Below, piece after piece: positions 1-9,439 of a stretch of 40,813 nucleotides of DNA. The notes beneath the pieces were generated by a model. That model made no database searches, had not been told where the DNA came from, and worked only from the letters and a program-made list of their open reading frames with translations. Source of the stretch: Streptomyces sp. TRM70350 (lineage in GTDB: Bacteria; Actinomycetota; Actinomycetes; Streptomycetales; Streptomycetaceae); the NCBI RefSeq assembly GCF_019219825.1, contig NZ_JAHUXH010000044.1:1-40813 (forward strand). The letters run 5' to 3'. A program made the position numbers and the translations under genes. Position 1 is the first letter of the stretch. Each line of letters opens with the position of its first letter.

Positions 1-155
1 GGCGACATCGCTGCCGAGCCGTCGATCGCCCGCTCCAGGCAGGCACGCGCCGCTTCCACGTCCTGGAGGTGGGCGAGGGACTGCGGCCCCTGACGTCCTC
101 GCGGGTCATTGGCGGCCACTTCGAAGGATCCGATGCTGTCAATCACCAGTGCCAT
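1..155 (-). CDS. Possible partial ORF running off the left edge
   Basis: An open minus-strand frame starts at an ATG at 155 and stays open to the window edge, about 51 codons. The translation begins MALVIDSIGSFEVAAND and includes LAHLQDVEAARACLERAID, which looks like amphipathic helix. Most third positions are G or C, as expected of a real gene here. I do not recognise the family and see no clear ribosome binding site. It overlaps the degenerate start of the DUF1611 remnant on the other strand, so at most one of the two is coding there. It could be a shadow frame. Confidence 0.22.
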   Translation of the reverse strand, partial: MALVIDSIGSFEVAANDPRGRQGPQSLAHLQDVEAARACLERAIDGSAAMS

Positions 156-1078
156 CGCGCCAGGCTGTTCTTTGGACCGCTCCACCCCGGATACCGGATC
201 CGTAGCGGAGCTCGCGCTCTTTCTGGTGCTCCTGGCAGACGAACCCGTGGGGTCGGCCGTCGATCCGTACTGGCGTGAACAGGTGCTCACCGCGCTGGAG
301 TCGGGGCTCGACGTGGTCAGCGGTCTGCACTACCAGTTCGCCGACGATGCCGAGCCGTCGCCGCCCGTACGGGGGCACGCATCCGGGACGTTCGCAGGCC
401 GCCCCATGAGCTGTACTTCACGGACTTCGCGGCGGACGGCCGGCCGGTGGTCCACTACCGCGAGCACCGGGCGGGGCCGCACACGGTGCTCGCAGTGGGC
501 ACCGACTGCAGCAGCGGCAAGATGACGACGATGCTGGAGCTGCGGCGGGCTGCACTCGGCCGCGGACTCGCGCCCGGATTCGTGGCCACCGGCCAGGTCG
601 GCATGATGATCTCCGGGGCGGCGTGACCGTCGACGGTGTCATGTCCGACTTCGTCAACAGCGTGGTGGAGCAGGTCGTGTTCGACGCCGCGCAGGAGCAC
701 GATCTCGTCCTGGTCGAAGGCCAGGAGGCCCTGAACCATCCGCGCTACTCGGCCGTCACTCTCGGGCTGCTGCACGGGGCGAGGCCGGACTCCCTGGTCC
801 TCTGTCACGACCTGCAGCGCGAGAGCGTCGGTCTGCTGCCGGGGCACCGTCTTCCCTCGGTGCGCCGGGCCATCGAGATCAACGAGCAGGCGGTGCGCTG
901 GGTCTGGCCCGACGACGCCTGCCGGGTGGCCGGGATCTCGGTGATGTCACGCGGCCTGCCGTACGACGAGGCGCGCGACGCGATCGACCGCCTGGAGCAG
1001 GAGACCGGGCTGCGGACGACCGATGTGCTGCGGTACGGGGCGGACCGGCTGCTGGACGCGGTACTGCCGCCCCGGTGA
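109..1078 (+). pseudogene. DUF1611 (DgcN-like) P-loop protein, frameshifted
   Basis: Three frames together spell one DUF1611-family protein, a family that includes DgcN-type D-glutamate N-acetyltransferases. Frame one gives WREQVLTALESGLDVVSGLH (about 270-335). The frame then shifts near 340-372 to RIRDVRRPPHELYFTDF and the P-loop segment GTDCSSGKMTT (about 381-625). That frame stops at 624, and the third frame continues from a GTG at 623 with TVDGVMSDFVNSVVEQ to the natural stop at 1078. The second break looks like one missing base in a G/C run. The extreme N-terminus is not recognisable. With two frameshifts it is a pseudogene, unless both are sequencing errors. No partner dipeptide-epimerase gene is visible. 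Confidence 0.7.
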
Positions 1079-1112
1079 CGCGGGCGCGACGCCGGCGCCG
1101 TCATGACACGCT

Positions 1113-1249
1113 TTCGTTGTCGCCGCGTGTTTGGCGTCGCGTTCACGCGGGGCACGGATCCGCTCCGGTTCGGCCGCGATGCGCTTGAGGGCATGATCGC
1201 GGTGGTGGCGGTCGCGTTCTTCCTTAGCGGGGTTGTGGCAGACCACTTC
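1113..1249 (-). pseudogene. Transposase scrap (VVCHNP motif)
   Basis: Reading leftward from 1249 the frame gives VVCHNPAKEERDRHHRDHA followed by a charged helix. From memory this resembles the conserved VCHNPxxAERD segment of DDE transposases of the IS1634/IS4-like group found in actinobacteria. Nothing else of the element is visible. The scrap abuts the point where the dioxygenase remnant loses its C-terminus, so an insertion followed by deletion may have cut that gene. The assignment rests on one short motif. Confidence 0.33.
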
Positions 1250-1825
1250 CGGTCACGGTGCAGCGTTCCGCGCGCCGGTCCCGGGTGCCGTAGTCGAAGA
1301 CGGCGTAGTGCTGTGTCGACCGGTTGTCCCAGATCGCCAGGTCCTCCGCGCCAGCGCCAGCGGACGGTGTGCTCCGGGGTGGCCCCGTGCTCCTGCCGGA
1401 TGCGCAGGACATCGCGCGACGCCTGGGGACCGAGGCCGACCGCCCGGCGCGCGAACCCGCCGAACACCAGGGCACGTTCACCGGTCTCGGGGTGGTCGTG
1501 CACCGCCGGGTGCTCGGTCTCGAACAGGGTGGAGACGTACTCGCGGCGCGCGGCCACCGTGGCGTCGGTGTAGCTGGAGTCGTTGCTGCGCACTACCCGC
1601 AGCCGGCCGGCAAGGGCCCGCAGCGGCTCGGGCAAGTGCGGTGTGCCAGTCGTTGGCGCGGGTGCCCTCCCGGGAGTCGATCTCCCTGACCCTGGGCCGG
1701 TTCTCGGGGGCGGCGTAGCTGGGGTGCCCGAGGGGCACCTCGCCGAAGGCGCTGGCGAGGGCGGCCTGACTGTCGTAGGTCAGACTCCGATCCCGGAGGA
1801 AGACGCCTGGTACCGGAGCGGTCAC
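1250..1825 (-). pseudogene. TauD/TfdA-family Fe(II)/2-oxoglutarate dioxygenase, decayed
   Basis: Three minus-strand frames give a recognisable TauD-like oxygenase. The first (from 1825) carries VFLRDRSLTYDSQAALASAF and IDSREGTRANDWHT, the iron-ligand region. It is then joined, after loss of roughly 30-40 codons and a frame change near 1640, to LPEPLRALAGRLRVV, HPETGERALVFGGFARRAVG and HTVRWRWR. A further shift gives DLAIWDNRSTQHYAVFDYG, with the distal His. The N-terminal 30-40 residues of the family are also missing. It lies just downstream of the PKS on the same strand and was probably a tailoring hydroxylase of the pathway, for example on an amino-acid building block. In this state it cannot make an active enzyme. 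Confidence 0.75.
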
Positions 1826-1845
1826 GATGTGTGCCTTTGTCTCGG

Positions 1846-1910
1846 ACTGTCGATGTCAGTCTGTCGGTCTGTCGGTCTCGGTCTGGTCGGTCGGGTGGAC
1901 TGTCGGTCAG
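1846..1910. repeat. Degenerate GTCGGTCT/GTCTGTCG short repeat
   Basis: Between the PKS stop and the dioxygenase remnant the plus strand shows repeated units related to CTGTCGGT (gtcagt, ctgtcggt, ctgtcggt, ctcggtct, ggtcggtcgg). It looks like simple-sequence slippage. No function is claimed. Confidence 0.5.
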
Positions 1911-4885
1911 CGGGCCGTCATGAGGGCGGTCAGGAGTTCCGCCTGGCCGCTCAGGGAGCGTGCGGTCATCAGGTCGCGGACGGGGACCCGGACGCCGAGT
2001 TCGCGGGTGGCCCGGCGGGCGAGGCGGGTGGCCAGCAAGGAGTCGCCGCCCAGGTCGAAGAAGTCGGAGTGGGCGGCGAGGTCGCAGTGGCCGAGGAGTT
2101 CCGTCCACAGGCGGGTGAGGAGGGCGGTGGGGCCCTCCGGCGCGGCGGGCGCGGGCTTCGCCGCCCGCGTCGGCACGGGCTCCTGGACCGGGACGGCCTC
2201 CTCGACGACTTCGCTGGCCCTGACCAACCGTGACGCATCCGTCGACGGCGCCGCCTCCGGGGCGATCCAGCGCGGGCCCGCGAACGGGTAGGTCGGCAGA
2301 TGGACCCGGCGCCGACCGGGGGCGCACAGGGCACGCGGGGAGAGCGGCTGGCCCCGGGTCCACAGGGTGCCGAGGGCGGCGAGGACCTCGTCGGCGGGGT
2401 GGGCCGTACGGGACGGCGAGAGCGGGACGGAGGGCAGGCCGGCCGCCTCCGCGAGGGCGGACAGCACCCGGCCGGGCCCCACCTCCACGACCAGCGCGTC
2501 GGGAAGGTGGTCGGCGACCGACGCCAGGGCGTCCCCGAACCGCACGGTGCGCCGCGCCTGTTCGGCGAAGAGCTGCGGCCGGATGTCGCTGTCCGGCGGG
2601 AACAGGCGCCCGGTGACATTGGCCGCGAAGGGCACGGAGGGCCTGTGGACGGCGAGGGTGGCAAGCGTGTCGGTCAGCCGGGGCAGCGCGGGTTCGACGA
2701 GCGCGCTGTGGAAGGCGCGGTCCGCGGCGAGACGGCGTACGGGGATCCGGCCCGCGAGGCGTGCCTCGAACTCGGTGACGGCCGCGACGGGACCGGCCAC
2801 CACACAGCCGTCGGGGGAATTCACCGCGGCCGGCTCCAGACCGGGCAGGCCTGAGACGGCGATGAGTTCGCGGATGCGTTCCTCCTCGCAGCCGAGCGCG
2901 AGCATGGCGCCCTGCGGGCACTCCTGCATGGCCTGCCCGCGGACGGTCACCAAGCGGGCGGCGTCGGCGAGGTCGAAGACCCCGGCGACACAGGCCGCGG
3001 TGATCTCGCCGAGGCTGTGCCCGGCCACCGCGGCGGGGGTGACGCCGAGGGCGACGAGGGCGGTGGCGGCCGCGTACTCGAAGGCGAACAGGACGGGCTG
3101 GGCCAGCTCGGTCGCCGCCAGGTCCGGGGCGGGGAAGCCGGGGTCGTGGAGCGCGCGGCGCATCCGTTCGGCGAGCGCCGGCTCGAAGGCGGCGAGGCAC
3201 TGCTCCAGCGCGGCCGGGAAGCCCGGCAGGGCCTCGGCGGCCGGCAGTGCCATGCCCGGGTACTGGGTGCCCTGCCCGGGGAAGGCGAACACGACGGGCG
3301 CGGGCCCGCCCGCGGGACGGCTGCCGCGTACGGCGGCCGTGTTCCGCGTCAGCCGCCGCGCCACCTCGGCGGTGGTACGCCCGGTCACGGCGAGCCGCTC
3401 CGGCAGTTCGGCCCGTCCCGTGGCGAGGGTGGCGGCGACGTCCGTCAGGTCCGCGCCGTCGGCCAGTCGGGCGCCCAGCCGGGCGGCCGAGCGATCCAGT
3501 GCCTCCGCGTCGGCGGCGGACAGCAGCACCAGCCGCGCACGGTCGTCGGAGTCGGGCCCGGCCGGTGCGACGGGCGGCTGCTCGACGACCACGTGCACGT
3601 TGGTGCCGCCGATGCCGAAGGAGCTGACCCCTGCCCGGCGCGGCTCGGGCCCCGTCCACGGACCGCACTCGGTGGGGACGTACAGCGGCGAACCGTCCGT
3701 CTCCAGCAGCGGGTTGAGGCCGGTGAACCCGGCCACCGGGGGCACCACGCCCGTCTTCACCACCAGCAGTGCCTTGATCAGGGCGGCCAGCCCTGCGGCG
3801 TTGTCGAGATGGCCGACGTTGGCCTTGACCGCCCCCACCGCGATCGAGCCCTCGGGGGCGCCCGCCCCGCTCAGCGCGGCCGAGGCCGCCGACCACTCAA
3901 TGGGGTCGCCCACACGGGTGCCGGTGCCGTGCGTCTCCAGGTAGCCGATGGTGTCGCCGCCGACGTCCGCCGTGGACAGGGCGGCGCGGATGACGGCCTC
4001 CTGGCCGCCGACGGACGGGGCGTAGTAACCCGCTTTCGCCGCCCCGTCGTTGTTGATCGCCGTGCCGAGCACGACACCGTAGGGGTCGTCACCGTCCGCC
4101 TCCGCGTCGGCGAGCCGACGCAGCACCACGCACGCCACCCCCGACCCGGCGACGACACCGTCGGCGTTCTCGTCGAAGGGTCGGCACTCCCCCGAGGCAG
4201 AGTGGATGCCGCCGGCCACGGCGAGGTGTCCGGCCTGCGGGTACGGGATCCCGGCGGCGACGACGAGGGCCTGGTCGCAGTCGCCGTTCAGCAGCGACTG
4301 GACGGCCATGTGCAGGGCGACCAGGGAGGAGGAGCAGGCGGTCTGGACGGCCACCGCGGGCCCGTTCAGGTCCAGCTTGTACGACAGGAGGCTGGCCATG
4401 AAGTCGGGCTCGGTGCCGTGGATCGCGTCCTCGATGGTCAGCGCGTCCAGCTCCCCGCTCGCGACCATGGCGCGCAGATAGCCGCTGCCGCTGGCGGAGG
4501 CGAACACGGCCGTTCTCTGCGCCCCCGCCGCCCGCTCCGCGCCCCGGCCGCGCGGGGTGACGCCCGCGTCCTCCAGGGCCGCCCACGCGGCCTCCAGCAT
4601 CAGCCGGTGCTGTGGGTCCATCATCTCGGCCTCGCGCGGGCTGACCCCGAACAGCACGTTGTCGAAGCGGTCGGCGTCCGGGAGACGACCGTGGACTGGT
4701 ACGTAGTCGGGGTCGTCCAGCAGGTCCTTGGGCACGCCCGCGGCGAGCAGGTCGGACTTCTCGTAGCGACTGGTCAGGACCCGGCCCTCGGTCAGGGCCG
4801 TCCACCACGCGTCGAGGTCGGCGGCGCCGGGGAACCTTGCGGAGATGCCGGTGACGGCTATGTCCAGGGATCGGTCGCGAGTCAT
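1907..4885 (-). CDS. Type I polyketide synthase module, KS-AT-ACP
   Basis: A 992-residue single-module PKS. KS is about residues 6-435, with active Cys184 (TACSSS), His319 (HGTGT) and His359 (VGHLDN, Lys354). AT is about 530-820, with Ser624 (GHSLGE) and RAFHS at the specificity loop; by the usual HAFH versus YASH rule this suggests malonyl-CoA. ACP is about 920-985, with phosphopantetheine Ser949 (LGGDSLL). No KR, DH, ER or thioesterase is present, so it would add one unreduced ketide unit. I chose ATG 4885 because GGAAGG lies 8 nt upstream and family homology starts at DIAVTGISARFPG. A longer open frame runs through the promoter region and is not coding. It is divergent from the NRPS, sharing the TTGCCA operator region, and is followed by the dioxygenase remnant. 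It probably extends an aminoacyl unit from the NRPS. Confidence 0.93.
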   Translation of the reverse strand: MTRDRSLDIAVTGISARFPGAADLDAWWTALTEGRVLTSRYEKSDLLAAGVPKDLLDDPDYVPVHGRLPDADRFDNVLFGVSPREAEMMDPQHRLMLEAAWAALEDAGVTPRGRGAERAAGAQRTAVFASASGSGYLRAMVASGELDALTIEDAIHGTEPDFMASLLSYKLDLNGPAVAVQTACSSSLVALHMAVQSLLNGDCDQALVVAAGIPYPQAGHLAVAGGIHSASGECRPFDENADGVVAGSGVACVVLRRLADAEADGDDPYGVVLGTAINNDGAAKAGYYAPSVGGQEAVIRAALSTADVGGDTIGYLETHGTGTRVGDPIEWSAASAALSGAGAPEGSIAVGAVKANVGHLDNAAGLAALIKALLVVKTGVVPPVAGFTGLNPLLETDGSPLYVPTECGPWTGPEPRRAGVSSFGIGGTNVHVVVEQPPVAPAGPDSDDRARLVLLSAADAEALDRSAARLGARLADGADLTDVAATLATGRAELPERLAVTGRTTAEVARRLTRNTAAVRGSRPAGGPAPVVFAFPGQGTQYPGMALPAAEALPGFPAALEQCLAAFEPALAERMRRALHDPGFPAPDLAATELAQPVLFAFEYAAATALVALGVTPAAVAGHSLGEITAACVAGVFDLADAARLVTVRGQAMQECPQGAMLALGCEEERIRELIAVSGLPGLEPAAVNSPDGCVVAGPVAAVTEFEARLAGRIPVRRLAADRAFHSALVEPALPRLTDTLATLAVHRPSVPFAANVTGRLFPPDSDIRPQLFAEQARRTVRFGDALASVADHLPDALVVEVGPGRVLSALAEAAGLPSVPLSPSRTAHPADEVLAALGTLWTRGQPLSPRALCAPGRRRVHLPTYPFAGPRWIAPEAAPSTDASRLVRASEVVEEAVPVQEPVPTRAAKPAPAAPEGPTALLTRLWTELLGHCDLAAHSDFFDLGGDSLLATRLARRATRELGVRVPVRDLMTARSLSGQAELLTALMTAR

Positions 4886-4917
4886 CGAAACCACCTTCCG
4901 CATCGGGGCACCTGAGT

Positions 4918-4967
4918 AGGTTGTCAGCAATGGCAATACTATGGCAATCTCTTGCCAATCCTGGCAA
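4918..4967. promoter_or_regulatory. Divergent PKS/NRPS control region with phased TTGCCA/TGGCAA half-sites
   Basis: Four half-sites are visible: TGGCAA at 4931-4936 and 4942-4947, TTGCCA at 4952-4957, and TGGCAA at 4962-4967. The last three are spaced exactly 10 bp apart with alternating orientation, and 4952-4967 is TTGCCA N4 TGGCAA, the same arrangement seen at 13074-13089 and 15288-15303. On the minus strand the half-site at 4947-4942 is followed after 18 bp by CAACCT (4923-4918), a reasonable -35/-10 pair for the PKS. I see no equally good -10 for the NRPS. The likely binder is the XRE-TPR regulator at 11636-12877. Confidence 0.7.
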
Positions 4968-5009
4968 TCATTTGATTCGTGCCTGCACGGAGCAGTCGAG
5001 GGGGAGAGA

Positions 5010-8000
5010 GTGCGCTTGCGACCGAACGCCGCCTGGAGCGTGGGACGTCCATGCGCCGCGCCCGAGGAGGGCCTGCACGAGACGTTCGCCCGCCACGCCC
5101 GCGCCCGGCCGGACGCGGTGGCCCTCGTCGACGACGAACGCGCCATCACCTACGAGGAGTTGGACCGCACCGCCGACGCCTGGGCCGCCCGGCTCGTCGC
5201 CGCCGGCACCGGCCCCGGCGACCTGGTCCCGGTCCTGCTGCCGCGCGGCGCCCGTCTGGTCGTCGCCCTGCTCGCGATCCTCAAGACCGGCGCCGCGTAC
5301 GCGCTGCTGGACCCCGCCTGGCCCGAGCGGCGACTGAGCGACATCCGCGCGCAACTCGACCCACCCCTCGCGGTGGCCGAACACGGCAGCGAACTCCCCC
5401 TGGGCGGACCGCCGTTGCGGATCTGGTCACCGCCTCAAGGCCCCGTTCCCGAACCGGCACCACCGGGCTTCCGGCCCGCGCGCGTCGACGGCTCCGCCCC
5501 GGCCTGCGTCTTCTTCACCTCGGGCACGACCGGCCGCCCCAAGGGGGCCGTGACCCCGCACCGGGCGACGGCAAGGCTCTTCCCCCGGGACGGCTTCGCG
5601 TCGTTCGCCGCCGACACCGTGATGCCGCTGGCGGCGGCCGTGTCCTGGGACGCGTTCTCCCTGGAGCTGTGGTCGGTGCTCCTCAACGGCGGCACCTCTG
5701 TGATCGTCGAGGAGCCCTATCTGTCACCCACCGCGCTGCGCGCCGGTGTACTGCGGCACGGCATGAACACCGTGTGGCTCACCAGCAGCCTGTTCAACAT
5801 GGTCGTGGACGAGGACCCGGACGCGTTCCACGGCCTGCGCCAGGTGCTCATCGGCGGTGAGCGGCTCTCCGTTCCCCATGTGCGCCGCTTTCTGCGCCGG
5901 CATCCCGGCATCGCCCTGATCAACGGGTACGGCCCGGTCGAGTCCACCGTGTTCACCACCACGCACCGCATCACCGAGGCCGACTGCGACCGCCCCGGCG
6001 GCATCCCCCTCGGTCGTCCGGTCCCCGGTACCCGGGTGTACGTCCTGGAGCCGGACGGCACCCGCCCGTGCGCGGTGGGCGAGACGGGCGAACTGTGTGT
6101 CGCGGGGGACGGGCTGGCGCTGGGCTACCTCGGCGATCCCGCCCTGACCGAGCGGAAGTTCATCCGGATCCCGCTCGATCCGGGCGACGCCGACGGCTTC
6201 GGTGACGGTGCCGGCGAGGACGTACGGGTCTACCGCACCGGCGACCTGGTCGAGTGGGACCCGGACGGACTGCTGCACTACCGGGGCCGGGCCGACCGGC
6301 AGGTGAAGATCTGGGGCCATCGCGTGGAACCCGCCGAGGTCGAGCGGCAGGCGGAGGAGCTGCTGCCGGGCGTACGGTCCTGCCGGGTGCTGCCCCGCCC
6401 GGACGCCTCCGGCACGAGCCTGGAACTGATCGCGTTCTGCGTGCCGCTCCGGCCAGACGACCCGCTGCCCGACGCCCTCGCCACGCTCCACGCGGCGCTC
6501 GTCCCCTACCAGCGTCCCGCGCTGCTGGTCGTCGTCGACGGCTTCCCGACCACCGACCGGGGAAAACTCGACGAGCGGGCCCTGCTCGCGCTGGCACCGG
6601 AGCCGGCCCGGCCGCCGTCCACGTCCGGCCCGGACCGGACCGAGACCGTGCCCGACCCCGTCGTACGGGCCGTCGCGGAGACCTTCGCGGCCGTGCTCGG
6701 CCGTGACTCCGTACCGCTCGACGTGCCGTTCGCCGAACTCGGCGGGACCTCGCTCGGGGCGGGGCGGGTGTGCGCCCGGCTCGCGGCCCGGTTCGGCCGC
6801 CCCGTTCCGGTCGCGCGGTTCTACGGCCGTACGACCGTCTCGGCGCTCGCGCGGTGGCTGCGGGACACGGCCGACGTGCCAGTGGCTCCCGAGCCGCCTG
6901 CCCCGGACGGCACCACTCCGCTCACGCCCATGCAGATCGTGTACCTCACCCGCCGGCTCGTCGCCCCCACCGATCTGACCTCGCACTGTCTGCTCACCTG
7001 GACCGTCGAGGGCGAGCTGGACCGGGCGGCTCTGGGCGCCGCCGTCGACGAGGTGCACGGCCGGCACGAGGCGCTGCGCGCCGCCTATCTCGCGGATCCG
7101 GGCCCGTCAGCCGTGCTCGTGGACATCGCGCCTCCCGACGTCGAGGAGCTGGACGAGGAGCCGTCCGTCGACGCCGCGGTCCGGGCGCTGCGCGCCGAGC
7201 TGACCGACGAACTCGACCTGGCCGCGGGAGAGGTGTGGCGCACGGCGCTGGTACCGGTGGCCGGGTCCAACACGGCGGTGTTCGGCTGCGTGGTGCACCA
7301 CATCGCCTTCGACGGCTGGTCGGAGTCGGTGCTCGCCCGCGACCTGAGCACGGCCTACACCGCCGCGCTGCCCGGTGCGGGAGCGCGGGCCGCCATGCTG
7401 TCCGCCGCCGGCCCGCGCCCCGCTCCCCCGTCGCTGCGTCAGCTGCACACGGAACGCATCCTGCGCCGGGCCCTCGCCGCCCCCGACGCCCACCGCGCAT
7501 ACCTGGTGGATGAACTGACCGCCGTGCCGGAGCTGCGCTGGCCACCGGGCCCGCCCGAGACCACGAGCGACAGCGAGCCCGCGCTGGTGGTGGCCCAGGT
7601 CCCGGTGCCCGGACTCGGTGCGGTTGACGCGCTGGCCGCCGAGTGCGGTGTGAGCCGGTTCGTCGTGTTGCTCGCCCTGTGGGCGCGAAGCGTCGCGGAG
7701 GTAACCGGACAGCGGGACTTCGCGGTCGGTGTCCCGGTCGCGCAGCGCGACGCGGCGGGGCTGGAGGACGTCGTCGGGTGCCACATCACCATGCTGTGCC
7801 TGCGACTGCGCGGTACAGCCCTCGACGGCGGCGCGGCCGCCGTGCGCGAGACCGGCGGGATCGTCACCCGTGCCTTCGCCGCGCAGGAGGTTCCCTTGGG
7901 GGAGGTCCTCACTCTCGTCGACCCGCCCCGCACCGGCCGGCCCCCGCTCTACCAGGCCCTCTTCGCGCTCCAGGACAACCCCACCCCGGACCTCGAACTC

Positions 8001-8225
8001 CCCGGTCTGCGCAGCGCGTTCCTGCGCCAGCCCTACCCGGATCTGCCCCTCGAACTGCACACCGAGTGCTGGCCGGACGGCACGGGCGGGCTGCGCGTGG
8101 AGACGACGTTCCGCCCGGAGGCCGTACCGCCCGCCGTGGCCCGCGAGATCACCGAACACTTCTCCGACCAACTGGACCGGCTGGACCGACCGGACCGGCT
8201 CACTTCCGGAAGGGCACCGTCATGA
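5010..8225 (+). CDS. Nonribosomal peptide synthetase, A-T-C
   Basis: About 1071 residues with the domain order adenylation, carrier, condensation. The A domain (about 25-525) shows SGTTGRPKG (A3), INGYGPVEST (A5), YRTGDL (A7), a variant A8 (KIWGHRVEPAEVE) and Lys519 in DRGKLD (A10). The T domain carries Ser581 (LGGTSLGA). The C domain (from about 636) has an intact HHIAFDGWS near residue 762. Aligning by eye to the PheA positions gives a tentative pocket code D-A-L-L-I-G-G-V-F-K, which I cannot assign to a substrate. There is no thioesterase, and no carrier follows the C domain, so the C domain may act on a free amine or on the partner PKS carrier. Start GTG 5010 has GAGGGGGAGA just upstream; an ATG at 4941 inside the operator is unlikely. 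The stop overlaps the P450 start as ATGA. Confidence 0.92.
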   Translation: MRLRPNAAWSVGRPCAAPEEGLHETFARHARARPDAVALVDDERAITYEELDRTADAWAARLVAAGTGPGDLVPVLLPRGARLVVALLAILKTGAAYALLDPAWPERRLSDIRAQLDPPLAVAEHGSELPLGGPPLRIWSPPQGPVPEPAPPGFRPARVDGSAPACVFFTSGTTGRPKGAVTPHRATARLFPRDGFASFAADTVMPLAAAVSWDAFSLELWSVLLNGGTSVIVEEPYLSPTALRAGVLRHGMNTVWLTSSLFNMVVDEDPDAFHGLRQVLIGGERLSVPHVRRFLRRHPGIALINGYGPVESTVFTTTHRITEADCDRPGGIPLGRPVPGTRVYVLEPDGTRPCAVGETGELCVAGDGLALGYLGDPALTERKFIRIPLDPGDADGFGDGAGEDVRVYRTGDLVEWDPDGLLHYRGRADRQVKIWGHRVEPAEVERQAEELLPGVRSCRVLPRPDASGTSLELIAFCVPLRPDDPLPDALATLHAALVPYQRPALLVVVDGFPTTDRGKLDERALLALAPEPARPPSTSGPDRTETVPDPVVRAVAETFAAVLGRDSVPLDVPFAELGGTSLGAGRVCARLAARFGRPVPVARFYGRTTVSALARWLRDTADVPVAPEPPAPDGTTPLTPMQIVYLTRRLVAPTDLTSHCLLTWTVEGELDRAALGAAVDEVHGRHEALRAAYLADPGPSAVLVDIAPPDVEELDEEPSVDAAVRALRAELTDELDLAAGEVWRTALVPVAGSNTAVFGCVVHHIAFDGWSESVLARDLSTAYTAALPGAGARAAMLSAAGPRPAPPSLRQLHTERILRRALAAPDAHRAYLVDELTAVPELRWPPGPPETTSDSEPALVVAQVPVPGLGAVDALAAECGVSRFVVLLALWARSVAEVTGQRDFAVGVPVAQRDAAGLEDVVGCHITMLCLRLRGTALDGGAAAVRETGGIVTRAFAAQEVPLGEVLTLVDPPRTGRPPLYQALFALQDNPTPDLELPGLRSAFLRQPYPDLPLELHTECWPDGTGGLRVETTFRPEAVPPAVAREITEHFSDQLDRLDRPDRLTSGRAPS

Positions 8226-9439
8226 CGGCAACCGCCGTATCGCCCGAACACCTCCTCTCCCGTATGGCCGACCCCGAACTGCACGTCAGCGGCGACCCGC
8301 ACGCGCTGTGGCGCTGGATGCGGGAGTTCTCCCCCGTGCACCGGCACGAGGCCGGGGAACTGCCCGCTTTCTGGTCGCTCACCAAGTACGAGGACATCCG
8401 GTCCGTCTACCGCGACCCGGGCGGCTTCAGCTCGGCCCGCGGGGTGCTGCTGCGCCCGGCCCGGCTCGGCGACGACCCCGGAGGCGGACTGACCCTCGCC
8501 CTGTCCGACCCGCCGCGCCACAAGGAGTTGCGGTCGCTCATGGCGGACTGGTTCAGCACCCGTGCCGTGCGCGTGCTGGAGGACTCCATCCGGACAGCGG
8601 CGCGTACGGCCGTCGCAGCCGCCCTCGACGAGGGCGGCTGCGACTTCGTCCACCTCGCCGGACGGTTCTCGCACTCCGTCATCTGCGGGATCATCGGCAT
8701 CCCCGAGCGGGACCACGAGGATGTCTACCGGTGGTGCGAGGAGGCGTTCTCCGCGCACACCTCGCTGGCCGCGCACCCGCAGCTCATGGAGTACTTCATG
8801 GAGCTGCTCTACGACCGCATGGCCGAACCCGCCGACGACCTGGTGAGCGCCCTGGTCAACGGGACCGTCCACGGCGAGCTGCTGAGCGAGCACGAGGTGC
8901 TGCTCAACTGCGAGAACCTCATCGGCGCCACGGAGAACGGCCGGCTCGCCCTGATCGGCGGCATGCTCGCCTTCCTCCAGCACCCCGACCAGTGGCACCG
9001 GCTGCGCCAGGACCGCGCGCTGCTGCCCGGCGCGGTGGAGGAGATCGTGCGCTGGACCTCCAGCGCGACGCACAGCATGCGGACCGCCACCCGGCCCCGC
9101 GTCATCCGGGGCGAGCGGATCGAGGCCGGCGACCGGGTCGTGCTGTGGTTGCCCTCGGCCAACCGGGACGAGGACATCTTCGAGGATCCGTACCGCTTCG
9201 ACATCGACCGCCGCCCCAACCGGCACATCGCCCTGGCCTCCGGCGAGCACTTCTGCATCGGCAGCACACTGGCCCGCGCCGAGATGCGGGCTCTGTTCAC
9301 GGAACTCCTCGACTCGACGGGCGTGATCGAACAGGCGGGTCCCGTCACTCGCGTGCGGTCGAACGCCGTCAACGGACCCGCGGCACTGCCCGTACACCTG
9401 ACTCCAAGAACGACGCCGCGAGACGGAGGATTCTCATGA
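8222..9439 (+). CDS. Cytochrome P450
   Basis: A 405-residue bacterial P450, presumably an oxidative tailoring enzyme needing ferredoxin partners from elsewhere. The heme-ligand loop is LASGEHFCIG with Cys345, lacking the usual Phe at the loop start, and EEIVRW is the K-helix motif with its Glu. The I-helix reads IGATENGR (Thr237-Glu238-Asn239), so the usual E/D-T pair is E-N and the oxygen-activating Thr is absent. Such changes are known in some P450s acting on carrier-bound amino acids or carrying out non-hydroxylating chemistry. The start ATG overlaps the NRPS stop (ATGA) and GGAAGG lies upstream, so it is translationally coupled to the NRPS. Its end overlaps the Rid gene in the same way. 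Substrate is unknown; a carrier-bound residue on the NRPS is a reasonable inference. Confidence 0.93.
   Translation: MTATAVSPEHLLSRMADPELHVSGDPHALWRWMREFSPVHRHEAGELPAFWSLTKYEDIRSVYRDPGGFSSARGVLLRPARLGDDPGGGLTLALSDPPRHKELRSLMADWFSTRAVRVLEDSIRTAARTAVAAALDEGGCDFVHLAGRFSHSVICGIIGIPERDHEDVYRWCEEAFSAHTSLAAHPQLMEYFMELLYDRMAEPADDLVSALVNGTVHGELLSEHEVLLNCENLIGATENGRLALIGGMLAFLQHPDQWHRLRQDRALLPGAVEEIVRWTSSATHSMRTATRPRVIRGERIEAGDRVVLWLPSANRDEDIFEDPYRFDIDRRPNRHIALASGEHFCIGSTLARAEMRALFTELLDSTGVIEQAGPVTRVRSNAVNGPAALPVHLTPRTTPRDGGFS

Noticed and set aside
1846..1910. Possible CRISPR-like repeats
   Set aside because: Units are under 10 bp and degenerate, with no spacers; no cas genes are present. No CRISPR array was seen anywhere in the window.
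1593..4915. Long antisense and alternative frames across the PKS gene (for example 767, 525 and 632 codons)
   Set aside because: They are Arg/Gly/Pro-rich shadow frames typical of 70 percent GC DNA, and the PKS frame has clear catalytic motifs.
8033..9397. 454-codon minus-strand frame opposite the P450
   Set aside because: Antisense of a gene with an intact heme motif; no recognisable domain.
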